Source: Candidatus Gastranaerophilales bacterium (GTDB lineage: Bacteria; Cyanobacteriota; Vampirovibrionia; Gastranaerophilales; Gastranaerophilaceae). Taken from it: 6,834 nt of DNA. This document shows positions 1 to 6,333 of the stretch, piece after piece; position 1 is the stretch's first letter; the number at the start of each line of letters is the position of its first letter. The position numbers and the translations under genes are program-made. The stretch covers positions 1-6,834 of the forward strand of contig CAAGQE010000238.1 of assembly GCA_900772035.1 (NCBI GenBank), written 5' to 3'. The notes beneath the pieces are model-generated. The model had not been told where the DNA came from. It made no database searches and worked only from the letters and a program-made list of their open reading frames with translations.

Positions 1-776
1 AAATTCAACCGAACGGAAAATTGTTGGCTTTTGATGTGGATAATGACGCTATCGCGGCTGCTTCAGAGAGATTGAAACAGTATAAAAATATTACGATTAT
101 AAAAGATTCTCACGTCAATATTAATAAGCATTTGAGTGAAAACGGGATTGAAAAGATTTCAGGCGGAGTTGTCTATGATTTCGGTGCATCTTTTCACCAA
201 CTCACAAGTTCCGAGCGCGGATTTTCGTTTCAAAAAGAAGCCCCTTTGGATATGAGATTTAATCAGGATGCCGATTTTTCGGCTTATGATGTGATTAACT
301 CTTATCGGGAAGATGAATTGGTGAGAATTTTCAGCGAATATGGGGAAGAACGATTTTCTAAAAGGATTGCAAAGGCTATTGTCGAAACGAGGAGAAATAA
401 TCCTTTGAAAACTACGAAGGATTTGTCCGACTTGATAATTAATTCGACTCCGAGAATAAAAAGTAAAATCCACCCTGCAACAAGGGTTTTTCAGGCGGTT
501 CGGATAGAAGTTAACGGCGAATTGAAAAATATAAAAGATACATTAAGCAACATTCTGCCATTTTTAGAAACAGGTGCTATAATTTCAGCAGTAACTTTTC
601 ATTCTGCGGAAGACAGAATTGTAAAAAACTTTTTCAGAGATAACTCCGCGAGATTTCATGAGGATGGAAAGTTGGAAATTCTGACAAAAAAACCTTTGAC
701 GGCATCAGAGGAAGAATTGAAAATAAACCCGCCGTCACGATCCGCAAAACTCAGATACGCAAGAGTCATAAAGTAA
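1..776 (+). CDS. rsmH: 16S rRNA (cytosine(1402)-N4)-methyltransferase RsmH, 5'-truncated by window edge
   Basis: RsmH (formerly MraW) is a cytoplasmic SAM-dependent enzyme that methylates N4 of C1402 in the 16S rRNA decoding centre. The reading frame is open from base 3 (IQPNGK, then LLAFDVD), so the TTG at 21 is not the true start. The visible 257 residues lack roughly the first 50, including the GGHS-type part of the SAM site. Family blocks present are LLAFDVD (SAM-binding acidic strand), SERGFSF, PLDMRF, YGEERFSKRIAKAIVE, HPATRVFQAVRIEVN, FHSAEDRIVKNFF and a C-terminal SRSAKLR. The usual DLGVSSPQL block reads DFGASFHQL (177-203), and FHSLEDR reads FHSAEDR. The stop lies 14 bases before the ftsL-like start, so the two genes are probably cotranscribed. 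The family assignment is secure; only the missing N-terminus is unknown. Confidence 0.95.
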   Translation, partial: IQPNGKLLAFDVDNDAIAAASERLKQYKNITIIKDSHVNINKHLSENGIEKISGGVVYDFGASFHQLTSSERGFSFQKEAPLDMRFNQDADFSAYDVINSYREDELVRIFSEYGEERFSKRIAKAIVETRRNNPLKTTKDLSDLIINSTPRIKSKIHPATRVFQAVRIEVNGELKNIKDTLSNILPFLETGAIISAVTFHSAEDRIVKNFFRDNSARFHEDGKLEILTKKPLTASEEELKINPPSRSAKLRYARVIK

Positions 777-778
777 GC

Positions 779-783
779 AGGAG
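779..783 (+). promoter_or_regulatory. Shine-Dalgarno AGGAG for the ftsL-like gene
   Basis: AGGAG lies just after the rsmH stop and 7 bases before the TTG at 791. This good spacing decides the start in favour of TTG over the in-frame ATG at 809, which has only a weak GAAGAA upstream. Confidence 0.7.
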
Positions 784-790
784 AATTGTT

Positions 791-1159
791 TTGACCCCCG
801 AAGAATATATGCAAAACAGACCGCACACCCTTTCGAGATTGAATAAATCTCTCTGTTGGCTGCTTGTCGTTATTATGACCGTAATGTGCCTCAGTTACTA
901 CATTACGACACTCTTGCAAGTCAGATTGACCGATATGAGTAAGAAAACCAGCAAGGTTAATAACGAGAACGTGGATTTGCAAAACAGATTGGATAAACTG
1001 CTGTCTTTTAATAATATCGAGGCTTTGGTCAGAAATTCGGGTAAGTTGGATACCGCAAAGCAGGTTATTGAAATCGACCCGAGAAGAAAGATTACTCCTT
1101 TGAAAACCCAAAAAGTGAAAAACGAAAGAAATTATTACAGATGGTCTTTGGGTTTCTAG
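791..1159 (+). CDS. ftsL: FtsL/DivIC-like septum formation protein
   Basis: This is a 122-residue bitopic membrane protein. A short basic cytoplasmic N-terminus is followed by one hydrophobic segment at about residues 20-42 (LCWLLVVIMTVMCLSYYITT). Next comes a polar, heptad-like stretch at about 44-75 (VNNENVDLQNRLDKL) that could form a coiled coil, then a basic C-terminus. This architecture, the size and the position between rsmH and ftsI are those of FtsL, which with FtsB/DivIC and FtsQ activates the septal synthase FtsW-FtsI. FtsL sequences are very poorly conserved, so the call rests on architecture and gene order rather than motifs. The TTG start is chosen because AGGAG sits 7 bases upstream; starting at ATG 809 would remove 6 residues and leave the membrane segment intact. 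It could equally be named a DivIC/FtsB-type septum initiator. Confidence 0.75.
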   Translation: MTPEEYMQNRPHTLSRLNKSLCWLLVVIMTVMCLSYYITTLLQVRLTDMSKKTSKVNNENVDLQNRLDKLLSFNNIEALVRNSGKLDTAKQVIEIDPRRKITPLKTQKVKNERNYYRWSLGF

Positions 1160-1208
1160 CCCTTTTGTGATTAAGAATGATTAACATTTTTTCTTTATTT
1201 CGGCTGTA

Positions 1209-1217
1209 TGGTATGAT
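1209..1217 (+). promoter_or_regulatory. Candidate extended -10 promoter upstream of ftsI
   Basis: The sequence TGGTATGAT fits the extended -10 pattern TGN-TATAAT with one mismatch. It lies in the 96-base gap between the ftsL-like stop and the ATG at 1256. No good -35 box is visible, which extended -10 promoters tolerate. Transcription would begin near 1224, leaving a leader of about 30 bases. This would give ftsI-murE-gpsA their own transcription in addition to read-through from rsmH. The evidence is pattern only. Confidence 0.4.
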
Positions 1218-1255
1218 TGCAGAATAATAATCAATTGATTTTTGGGAATGCCGAT

Positions 1256-3241
1256 ATGGCGAGCAGTAACAGAAAAGAAACAGACAGAATTTCAACTTTT
1301 AACAAAAGGCTGATTTGGTTAAAACTGGCCTTTACATTTTTTGCGTTACTTCTTGCTGCTTATTTGTTCTCCGTGCAGGTTTTGGATATCAAGCATTACG
1401 GCAAAAAAGCCAAAAACCAAAGAACTACGAAAAAGTTCGTAATGCGCGGTTCGATTTTGGACAGAAACGGCATAAAACTTGCATCTGACCAAATTTCTTA
1501 CAACATCTATCTTCATAAGCAATATCAGGACAATACCCCTCAAGAATTGGCTAAAAAACTTTCAAAGCCTTTAAAAATGAGCGAAGCCCAAATTATAAAA
1601 CTCATAAACAGCCCGAACAGTATCGTGCTTTTGAAAAAAGCGGCTGACAGACAGACTGCGGAAGCCATTGCGGCTTTGGAACTCAGAGAAATCAGTTCCG
1701 ACAGAAAAAATAATCGTATCTATCCGCAAGACTCAATGGCTGCACATATTTTGGGTTATTATAATGCCGAAGCCGATGTCGCGGCTGGTGTCGAACTTAC
1801 AATGAAAAAAGAACTCGAAAAGGTTGATAAAGAAATCGTTGTAGAAACGACAAGGGGCGGAAACGTAATCTATGACTTCGGTACAGACCCCGAAAAAATC
1901 ACCTCTCCGACAGTCGGACATACTGTTACTTTGACGATTGATTCTGCAATTCAGCACGTTTGCGAAACGGAATTGTTGAAAATTATCAGGGAAAAACACG
2001 CTTTAAGAGGTGCGGTAATTGTTATGAACCCCAATAACGGCGAGATTTTGGGCTATGCCGTTTATCCGAACTACAATCCTAATAAAATTGCTCACGCGAC
2101 ATATAATCAGTTGAAAAACTGGTCGTTATCGGATGTTTACCCTCCGGGGTCAACGTTTAAGATTTTGACTGTTGCAGCGGCAGTCCAACGCGGAAAAATC
2201 GGAAGAAATTCTACCGTAAACGATACGGGTAAGGCAAAAATCGGCAAATGGACGATTACGAACTACGACTATTTCAGAACTCCTTATCCCGGAAATATCA
2301 ACATGGAATATTTGTTCCAACACTCAAGTAACGTCGGCAGTATGAAGGTTGCTATGTTGATGTCGCCGAAAGAGTTCTACGACGTTCTTTGGAAGTTCGG
2401 CTTCGGTCAAAAAACGGGTATAGACCTTCCAGGTGAATCGGTCGGCTTGCTTCCGAGACCTGACGAGTGGGATATGTCGAGACACGCAACAATGGGCTAC
2501 GGCTACGGCGCATCGGTTACTGCGGTTCAAATGCTCTCTGCCGTTGCGGCTATTGCAAATGACGGTTTGAAAATAACTCCGCACGTAATTAAATATTCCG
2601 ACGAGGAACTTCCGAAACACGTTAAAAAAGTAAGGGTTATGGATCCTCAAAAGGCACGTTTGGTAACGGAATTTTTGACAAAAAGTACCGCAAAAACCAA
2701 ATTGCCGTTGAACTTGCCGAACTATCAGGTCGCATCTAAAACGGGTACTTCAAGAAAATCGTTCGCAAAAGGGGACGGCAGTAAACTTTATACCTCAGCA
2801 ATCGGCTATCTTCCCGCCTCTGACCCGCAGGTCGTAATTTATGTAATCGTCGACTCTGCACAAGGTGGGGAAATTTGGGGTTCAACAGTTGCGGTTCCTG
2901 TCTTTGCGGCAGTCGCAAAACAAGTCGCAAGAATTATGAACTTGAAATCCGATAAATCCGAAGGTTCAGGCTTTAAACCGTGTACAAGACCTTTGCCGGA
3001 TTTGGAAGAAGAAAAGGCTCATTTTATGCAACTTTCCAAAAAGGCAAAAACGGAAAACAATCATAGCGCAAAGACTTTAAACAGCGCTAATAAGGACAAA
3101 AAAGTCAGCGGTTCGTCAAAAAGCGTAAAACAACCGCCTAAAAAGTTTGATAAAAAAGAAGAATTGAAAAAGGTTAAAAAGACCCTGTCGAAGTCTGCGA
3201 ACAATTCTTCAGGAAAAATTAATCGTAAAAGAAAAAATTGA
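1256..3241 (+). CDS. ftsI: Class B penicillin-binding protein, FtsI/PBP3-type peptidoglycan transpeptidase
   Basis: This is a D,D-transpeptidase anchored in the inner membrane that cross-links septal peptidoglycan with FtsW and FtsL. From ATG 1256 it has 661 residues: a membrane anchor at about 19-41, the PBP-dimer signature RGSILDRNG just after it, and a C-terminal transpeptidase domain. All three active-site motifs are intact: S299-T-F-K302 (in PPGSTFK), S357-S-N359 and K495-T-G-T498. The frame is open back to a TTG at 1217, but that codon overlaps the candidate -10 box and would add 13 polar residues, so ATG 1256 with GGGA 8 bases upstream is preferred. No PASTA domains follow the catalytic domain. 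Instead the last 60 or so residues are a low-complexity tail rich in Lys, Ser and Asn. The septal role is inferred from the neighbours ftsL and murE; an elongation (PBP2-like) role is less likely given the operon. The stop lies 11 bases before the murE ATG. Confidence 0.93.
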   Translation: MASSNRKETDRISTFNKRLIWLKLAFTFFALLLAAYLFSVQVLDIKHYGKKAKNQRTTKKFVMRGSILDRNGIKLASDQISYNIYLHKQYQDNTPQELAKKLSKPLKMSEAQIIKLINSPNSIVLLKKAADRQTAEAIAALELREISSDRKNNRIYPQDSMAAHILGYYNAEADVAAGVELTMKKELEKVDKEIVVETTRGGNVIYDFGTDPEKITSPTVGHTVTLTIDSAIQHVCETELLKIIREKHALRGAVIVMNPNNGEILGYAVYPNYNPNKIAHATYNQLKNWSLSDVYPPGSTFKILTVAAAVQRGKIGRNSTVNDTGKAKIGKWTITNYDYFRTPYPGNINMEYLFQHSSNVGSMKVAMLMSPKEFYDVLWKFGFGQKTGIDLPGESVGLLPRPDEWDMSRHATMGYGYGASVTAVQMLSAVAAIANDGLKITPHVIKYSDEELPKHVKKVRVMDPQKARLVTEFLTKSTAKTKLPLNLPNYQVASKTGTSRKSFAKGDGSKLYTSAIGYLPASDPQVVIYVIVDSAQGGEIWGSTVAVPVFAAVAKQVARIMNLKSDKSEGSGFKPCTRPLPDLEEEKAHFMQLSKKAKTENNHSAKTLNSANKDKKVSGSSKSVKQPPKKFDKKEELKKVKKTLSKSANNSSGKINRKRKN

Positions 3242-3252
3242 AAGAGCTGAAA

Positions 3253-4719
3253 ATGAAACTTAGTAAATTGATTGAAGGCATAAATAATGCTGAAAGTATT
3301 AATTTTAAAGAAACAGAGATTACGGGAATATCTTATAACTCTCTAACGACACGAAAGGGCGATATTTTTGTCTGCTTGGTCGGCGAAAATTCAGACGGTC
3401 ACAATTATGCGCAAATGGCTGCGGATAAAGGCGCTGTTGCGTTGATGACAGAGCGAGAACTTCCGATTGACATTCCTCAAATTAAGGTAAAATCCACAAG
3501 ACATCAAATTGCAGAGTTGGCGGCTCAATATTATGAATACCCGTCTAAAAATATTAATATGATTGGGGTTACGGGTACAAACGGAAAAACAACCGTAACT
3601 CACTTGTTGCAAAAGATTTTTGAAGCATCAGGCGAAAAATGCGGTATCATCGGCACTTTGGGCTACAAATTTAAAAGTACGGACGATTACGCAGAGGCAA
3701 AACATACAACTCCGCAGGCGCCCGAATTTCAACATTTGTTGAAAAAAGCCGCGGATGAAGGTATCAAGACCATTGCGGCAGAAGTAAGTTCGCACTCTTT
3801 AGAACAAAACAGAGTCGGCGGAACTATTTGGAACACGGCTGTTTTGACTAATTTGACACAAGACCACTTGGACTACCATATCACGATGAACAATTACTTT
3901 GAAGCAAAAGCGATTTTGTTCAGAGGGTTGAAAGACGGTGATTTCGCGGTTATTAATAAGGATGATGAATATGCCGAAAGATTTATTTCGGTTGTTCCGA
4001 ATGGCGTGAAAGTCGTAACTTACGGTGTTAAAAAAGAAGCTGATTATTCGGCAAAGGATATTTCTTTCTCGATGCACGGTGCAAAATACACCTTGATTTG
4101 CGACGGAAAAGAATATCCCGTAAATCTTCAATTGAACGGTATGTTCAGCGTTTACAACACTTTGGCTGCTATTGCCGCTGCTAATGTCAACGGGGTCGAA
4201 ATTCCCGTGATTATTAAGGTTTTGGAAGCAACAAAGGGTGTTGCGGGCAGATTTGAAGCGGTTTGCAAAAATCCGTTGGTTATTGTCGACTACGCTCACA
4301 CTCCCGATGGCTTGGAAAACGTGCTTAAAGCGGCTGCTGAATTGAAAGGTAAAAATTCAAGATTGATTTGCCTCTTCGGTTGCGGCGGAGACAGAGATGC
4401 TACAAAACGTCCGAAAATGGGCAAAATTGCGGATGAAAAATCCGACATAATCGTTGTTACATCCGATAATCCGAGAAGCGAAGATCCCGATTTGATTATC
4501 TCGGATATTATGGCAGGCATTCAAACGGTAAATCCCAAAAGGGTTTTCGTTGAATCGGACAGAAGAAAAGCAATAGAACTTTTGAAAACGGTTTCTAAGC
4601 CCGAAGACATTGTGCTTGTTGCTGGCAAAGGTCATGAAGACTATCAGATTTTAAAAGATAAAACAATACATTTTGACGACAGAGAAGAAGTCAGAAAAGT
4701 ATTTAATTGTGAGGAATAA
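3253..4719 (+). CDS. murE: UDP-N-acetylmuramoyl-L-alanyl-D-glutamate--2,6-diaminopimelate ligase MurE
   Basis: MurE is the cytoplasmic ATP-dependent Mur ligase that adds the third amino acid to UDP-MurNAc-L-Ala-D-Glu. From ATG 3253 it has 488 residues, close to the usual length near 490. The N-terminal substrate domain is followed by the ATP loop G108-TNGKTT-114, the block EVSSHSLEQNRV, and NLTQDHLDYH. Then come K219 in the YFEAKAILF context (the position of the carbamylated lysine in the family), GCGGDRDATKRPKMG, and the C-terminal substrate motif D405-N-P-R408. GKGHEDYQ follows, with E462 in the amino-acid-binding position. DNPR is the known signature for meso-diaminopimelate over lysine. 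The frame also opens with TTG at 3238, overlapping the PBP stop, but ATG 3253 gives the normal MKLSKLI start and has AAAGAG upstream. The gene sits between ftsI and gpsA in one apparent operon. Confidence 0.96.
   Translation: MKLSKLIEGINNAESINFKETEITGISYNSLTTRKGDIFVCLVGENSDGHNYAQMAADKGAVALMTERELPIDIPQIKVKSTRHQIAELAAQYYEYPSKNINMIGVTGTNGKTTVTHLLQKIFEASGEKCGIIGTLGYKFKSTDDYAEAKHTTPQAPEFQHLLKKAADEGIKTIAAEVSSHSLEQNRVGGTIWNTAVLTNLTQDHLDYHITMNNYFEAKAILFRGLKDGDFAVINKDDEYAERFISVVPNGVKVVTYGVKKEADYSAKDISFSMHGAKYTLICDGKEYPVNLQLNGMFSVYNTLAAIAAANVNGVEIPVIIKVLEATKGVAGRFEAVCKNPLVIVDYAHTPDGLENVLKAAAELKGKNSRLICLFGCGGDRDATKRPKMGKIADEKSDIIVVTSDNPRSEDPDLIISDIMAGIQTVNPKRVFVESDRRKAIELLKTVSKPEDIVLVAGKGHEDYQILKDKTIHFDDREEVRKVFNCEE
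4711..4714 (+). promoter_or_regulatory. Shine-Dalgarno GAGG for gpsA inside the murE end
   Basis: GAGG lies within the last sense codons of murE, 8 bases before the gpsA ATG. The murE stop and the gpsA start are only 3 bases apart, so translation of the two genes is probably coupled. Confidence 0.6.
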
Positions 4720-4722
4720 AGA

Positions 4723-5721
4723 ATGAAATTAACTGTACTCGGTCCCGGATGTTGGGGCTTAACCCTTGCGAGACTTTTGACTCCGAACTTCGACAGAGTT
4801 TGTGTTTGGGGCAGAGAGCAAGATATATCCGACGAACTTCGTAACGAAAAGAAAACCACAAAACCCGTTACGGTGGAACTAGATAAGAAAACCGAAATCA
4901 CGTCAGACTTGAAAGAAGCCGTTTGTGATGCGGATTTTATCCTTATGGTTATTGCAACTTCGGGGATTAGAGCGGTTTCAAAGCAACTTGCGGAAGTCGG
5001 ACTTCGTGACGAGCAAATTTTGGTAAATACTTCAAAAGGGCTTGAATTGCCGTCGTTGATGACAATGTCAGAGGTAATCAAGCAGGAATTGCCGAATGTT
5101 AAACCCGTAATTTTGTCGGGGCCGACTTTGGCAAAAGAAGTTTTGGCAGGCTTGCCGACGGCGGCTTGTGTTGCTTGCGAGGACGAAGAAAAAGCGCTTT
5201 ATGCACAAAAATGCTTAAATGTTTCAAGCAAATTCAGACTCTATACAAACTCGGATGTTATCGGAGTAGAACTCGGCGGAAGTTTGAAAAACGTAATCGC
5301 AATCGCATCGGGCTTTGCGGGCGAAATGGGCTTGGGCGATAACGCTCGCGGCGCATTGCTTACGAGAGGTATGGCGGAAATCGTCAGAGTCAGCGTTGCT
5401 TTGGGTGCAAATCCAGCTACTTTGTACGGATTGTCGGGAATGGGCGATTTGATTGCAACTTGCTCAAGTCCTTTGAGCAGAAACTATACGGTCGGCTCAA
5501 TGCTCGGCAAAGGCAAAAAGATTGACGATATTTTGAAAGAATTAGGCTCTGTTGCAGAAGGGGTAAAAACTTCAAAAGCGGTTTGCGAACTTGCAAAAAA
5601 ATTGAACATTGAAACCCCCGTTTCAAGCGCGATTTATGAGGCTGTTTATACCGATATAACTCCCTCAGAAGTTCTTGAAAAGTTAATGAACAGAAAACTT
5701 AAAAAAGAAGAAGAAAGATAA
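4723..5721 (+). CDS. gpsA: NAD(P)H-dependent glycerol-3-phosphate dehydrogenase GpsA
   Basis: GpsA is a cytoplasmic enzyme that reduces dihydroxyacetone phosphate to sn-glycerol-3-phosphate, the backbone for phospholipid synthesis. Its 332 residues match the family's usual length near 330-340. The N-terminal Rossmann fold starts with the dinucleotide loop G7-PGCW-G12, where the family more often has GAGSWG or GAGAWG. Then come NTSKGLE with conserved K105, SGPTLAKEV, VELGGSLKNVIAIASG with the catalytic lysine at K189, NARGALLTRGMAEI, and GLSGMGDLIATCSSPLSRNYTVG-type residues before VAEGVKTSK. All expected catalytic positions are present. It is translated from a clear ATG with GAGG 8 bases upstream, and it is the last gene of the operon, directly before a hairpin terminator. 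Placing it after murE links lipid precursor supply with wall synthesis, though only by shared transcription. Confidence 0.97.
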   Translation: MKLTVLGPGCWGLTLARLLTPNFDRVCVWGREQDISDELRNEKKTTKPVTVELDKKTEITSDLKEAVCDADFILMVIATSGIRAVSKQLAEVGLRDEQILVNTSKGLELPSLMTMSEVIKQELPNVKPVILSGPTLAKEVLAGLPTAACVACEDEEKALYAQKCLNVSSKFRLYTNSDVIGVELGGSLKNVIAIASGFAGEMGLGDNARGALLTRGMAEIVRVSVALGANPATLYGLSGMGDLIATCSSPLSRNYTVGSMLGKGKKIDDILKELGSVAEGVKTSKAVCELAKKLNIETPVSSAIYEAVYTDITPSEVLEKLMNRKLKKEEER

Positions 5722-5730
5722 TAAAAAAAT

Positions 5731-5758
5731 AAAAGGTCGGTTTAATTCCGACCTTTTT
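5731..5758. terminator. Bidirectional rho-independent terminator between gpsA and the xre-type gene
   Basis: A perfect 10-base-pair stem (AAAAGGTCGG with CCGACCTTTT) closes a 7-base loop. A T run ends the + strand side and an A-rich run precedes it at 5722-5734, which becomes a U run on the - strand. It therefore serves both convergent genes: gpsA ends 9 bases before it, and the regulator gene ends about 46 bases beyond it. Confidence 0.9.
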
Positions 5759-5804
5759 ATTGTTTGGCAAATTGCATTACCAATCTGCTATATACGAATT
5801 ATCG

Positions 5805-6035
5805 TTATCTGTTAACGACTAAATTCAACTTTTCTTGAACAGGTTCCGCTTCAAAGAGGTCTCCGACAGAACATTCCAAAGCATCACATAATCTGTCCAT
5901 ATTTTCATAAGAAGGTTGTGTTCTGCCGCTTGCCCAAGAATATACCGTTTGTTGAGGAAGGTTTAAAACTTTCGCTAATTTGTATAAACTCCAGCCTTTC
6001 ATCTTTTTTACGGCTTCTTTAATCTTAATTTTCAT
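5805..6035 (-). CDS. Small Cro/CI-type (XRE) helix-turn-helix regulator
   Basis: This is a stand-alone DNA-binding protein of 76 residues from the ATG at 6035. The helix-turn-helix occupies about residues 15-40: WSLYKLAKVLNLP forms the first helix and turn, and QQTVYSWASGR the recognition helix. It continues with MDRLCDALECSVGDLFE, a block typical of the short YozG-like Cro/CI regulators (Pfam HTH_26 type). About 14 polar residues follow, and no sensor or enzymatic domain is present. The frame extends 5 codons to a TTG at 6050, but GAGG at 6044-6041 sits 5 bases before the ATG and decides the start. Targets are unknown. Regulators of this type often repress their own promoter, and here the divergent neighbour is the secreted TPR gene. 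It converges on gpsA, so it does not belong to the cell-wall operon. Confidence 0.85.
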   Translation of the reverse strand: MKIKIKEAVKKMKGWSLYKLAKVLNLPQQTVYSWASGRTQPSYENMDRLCDALECSVGDLFEAEPVQEKLNLVVNR

Positions 6036-6073
6036 TTTGTCCTCGCTCAATAAAATATATTCAACACTTACAT

Positions 6074-6084
6074 ATTATATTATA
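6074..6084 (-). promoter_or_regulatory. Candidate -10 region of the xre-type gene
   Basis: Read on the - strand, two TATAAT hexamers overlap by one base (6084-6079 and 6079-6074). They lie about 40 bases upstream of the ATG at 6035, giving a leader of about 30 bases. No convincing -35 box is found at 16-18 bases, and the whole region is AT-rich, so chance matches are possible. Confidence 0.4.
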
Positions 6085-6265
6085 CAATTGTAACAAAAAT
6101 TAATATACCTTAACAATTAAATATACATATTTTAGATGAGTAAATTTTCTATAAAATTTTTTTGTGGCAAGGATTTTGAAGAATGAAAACCAATAAAAAA
6201 GGGCATAAGAGAAGAGAAAGGATTAAATAATATAATTAAAGTAGGTTTATTATTATTAATTTGTA

Positions 6266-6271
6266 TATAAT
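6266..6271 (+). promoter_or_regulatory. Candidate -10 box for the TPR gene
   Basis: A perfect TATAAT lies 62 bases upstream of the ATG at 6334, implying a leader of about 55 bases. The hexamer 17 bases upstream (AGGTTT) is a poor -35 match, and the AT-rich background makes this a weak call. Confidence 0.35.
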
Positions 6272-6333
6272 AGGATTGTTAATGTCTTGATATAGGCGAA
6301 AAAATAATTAAATAACAAATGGGAATTTATAAT

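Larger units (their letters stand above)
6051..6333. other. AT-rich divergent intergenic region
   Basis: This spacer of about 280 bases separates the leftward regulator gene from the rightward TPR gene. It holds candidate -10 boxes for both, an imperfect inverted repeat near the regulator's promoter (6086-6118), and an AT-only 7-base-pair inverted repeat at 6142-6159 followed by Ts. I see no RNA gene, no riboswitch-like structure and no convincing protein gene; a 15-codon frame at 6183-6230 is too short to support. Confidence 0.6.

Noticed and set aside
1217..1255. TTG 1217 as the PBP start.
   Set aside because: It overlaps a candidate -10 box and adds only 13 polar residues; ATG 1256 gives a normal N-terminus before the membrane anchor.
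3238..3252. TTG 3238 as the murE start, overlapping the ftsI stop.
   Set aside because: It has no good ribosome binding site in the preceding A-rich sequence; ATG 3253 gives the typical MurE N-terminus and length.
4644..5081. Long antisense frame opposite gpsA (and similar ones opposite rsmH, ftsI and murE).
   Set aside because: These are shadows of well-identified genes with low-complexity translations and no recognisable motifs.
6142..6163. AT-only inverted repeat (AAATTTT, 4-base gap, AAAATTT) followed by Ts, resembling a terminator.
   Set aside because: The stem has no G or C pairs and no gene on the + strand ends upstream of it, so it would be weak and without purpose.
6183..6230. A 15-codon basic frame (MKTNKKGHKRRERIK) in the divergent spacer.
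   Set aside because: It is too short, lies in AT-rich DNA and lacks a well-placed ribosome binding site; lysine-rich frames are expected by chance there.
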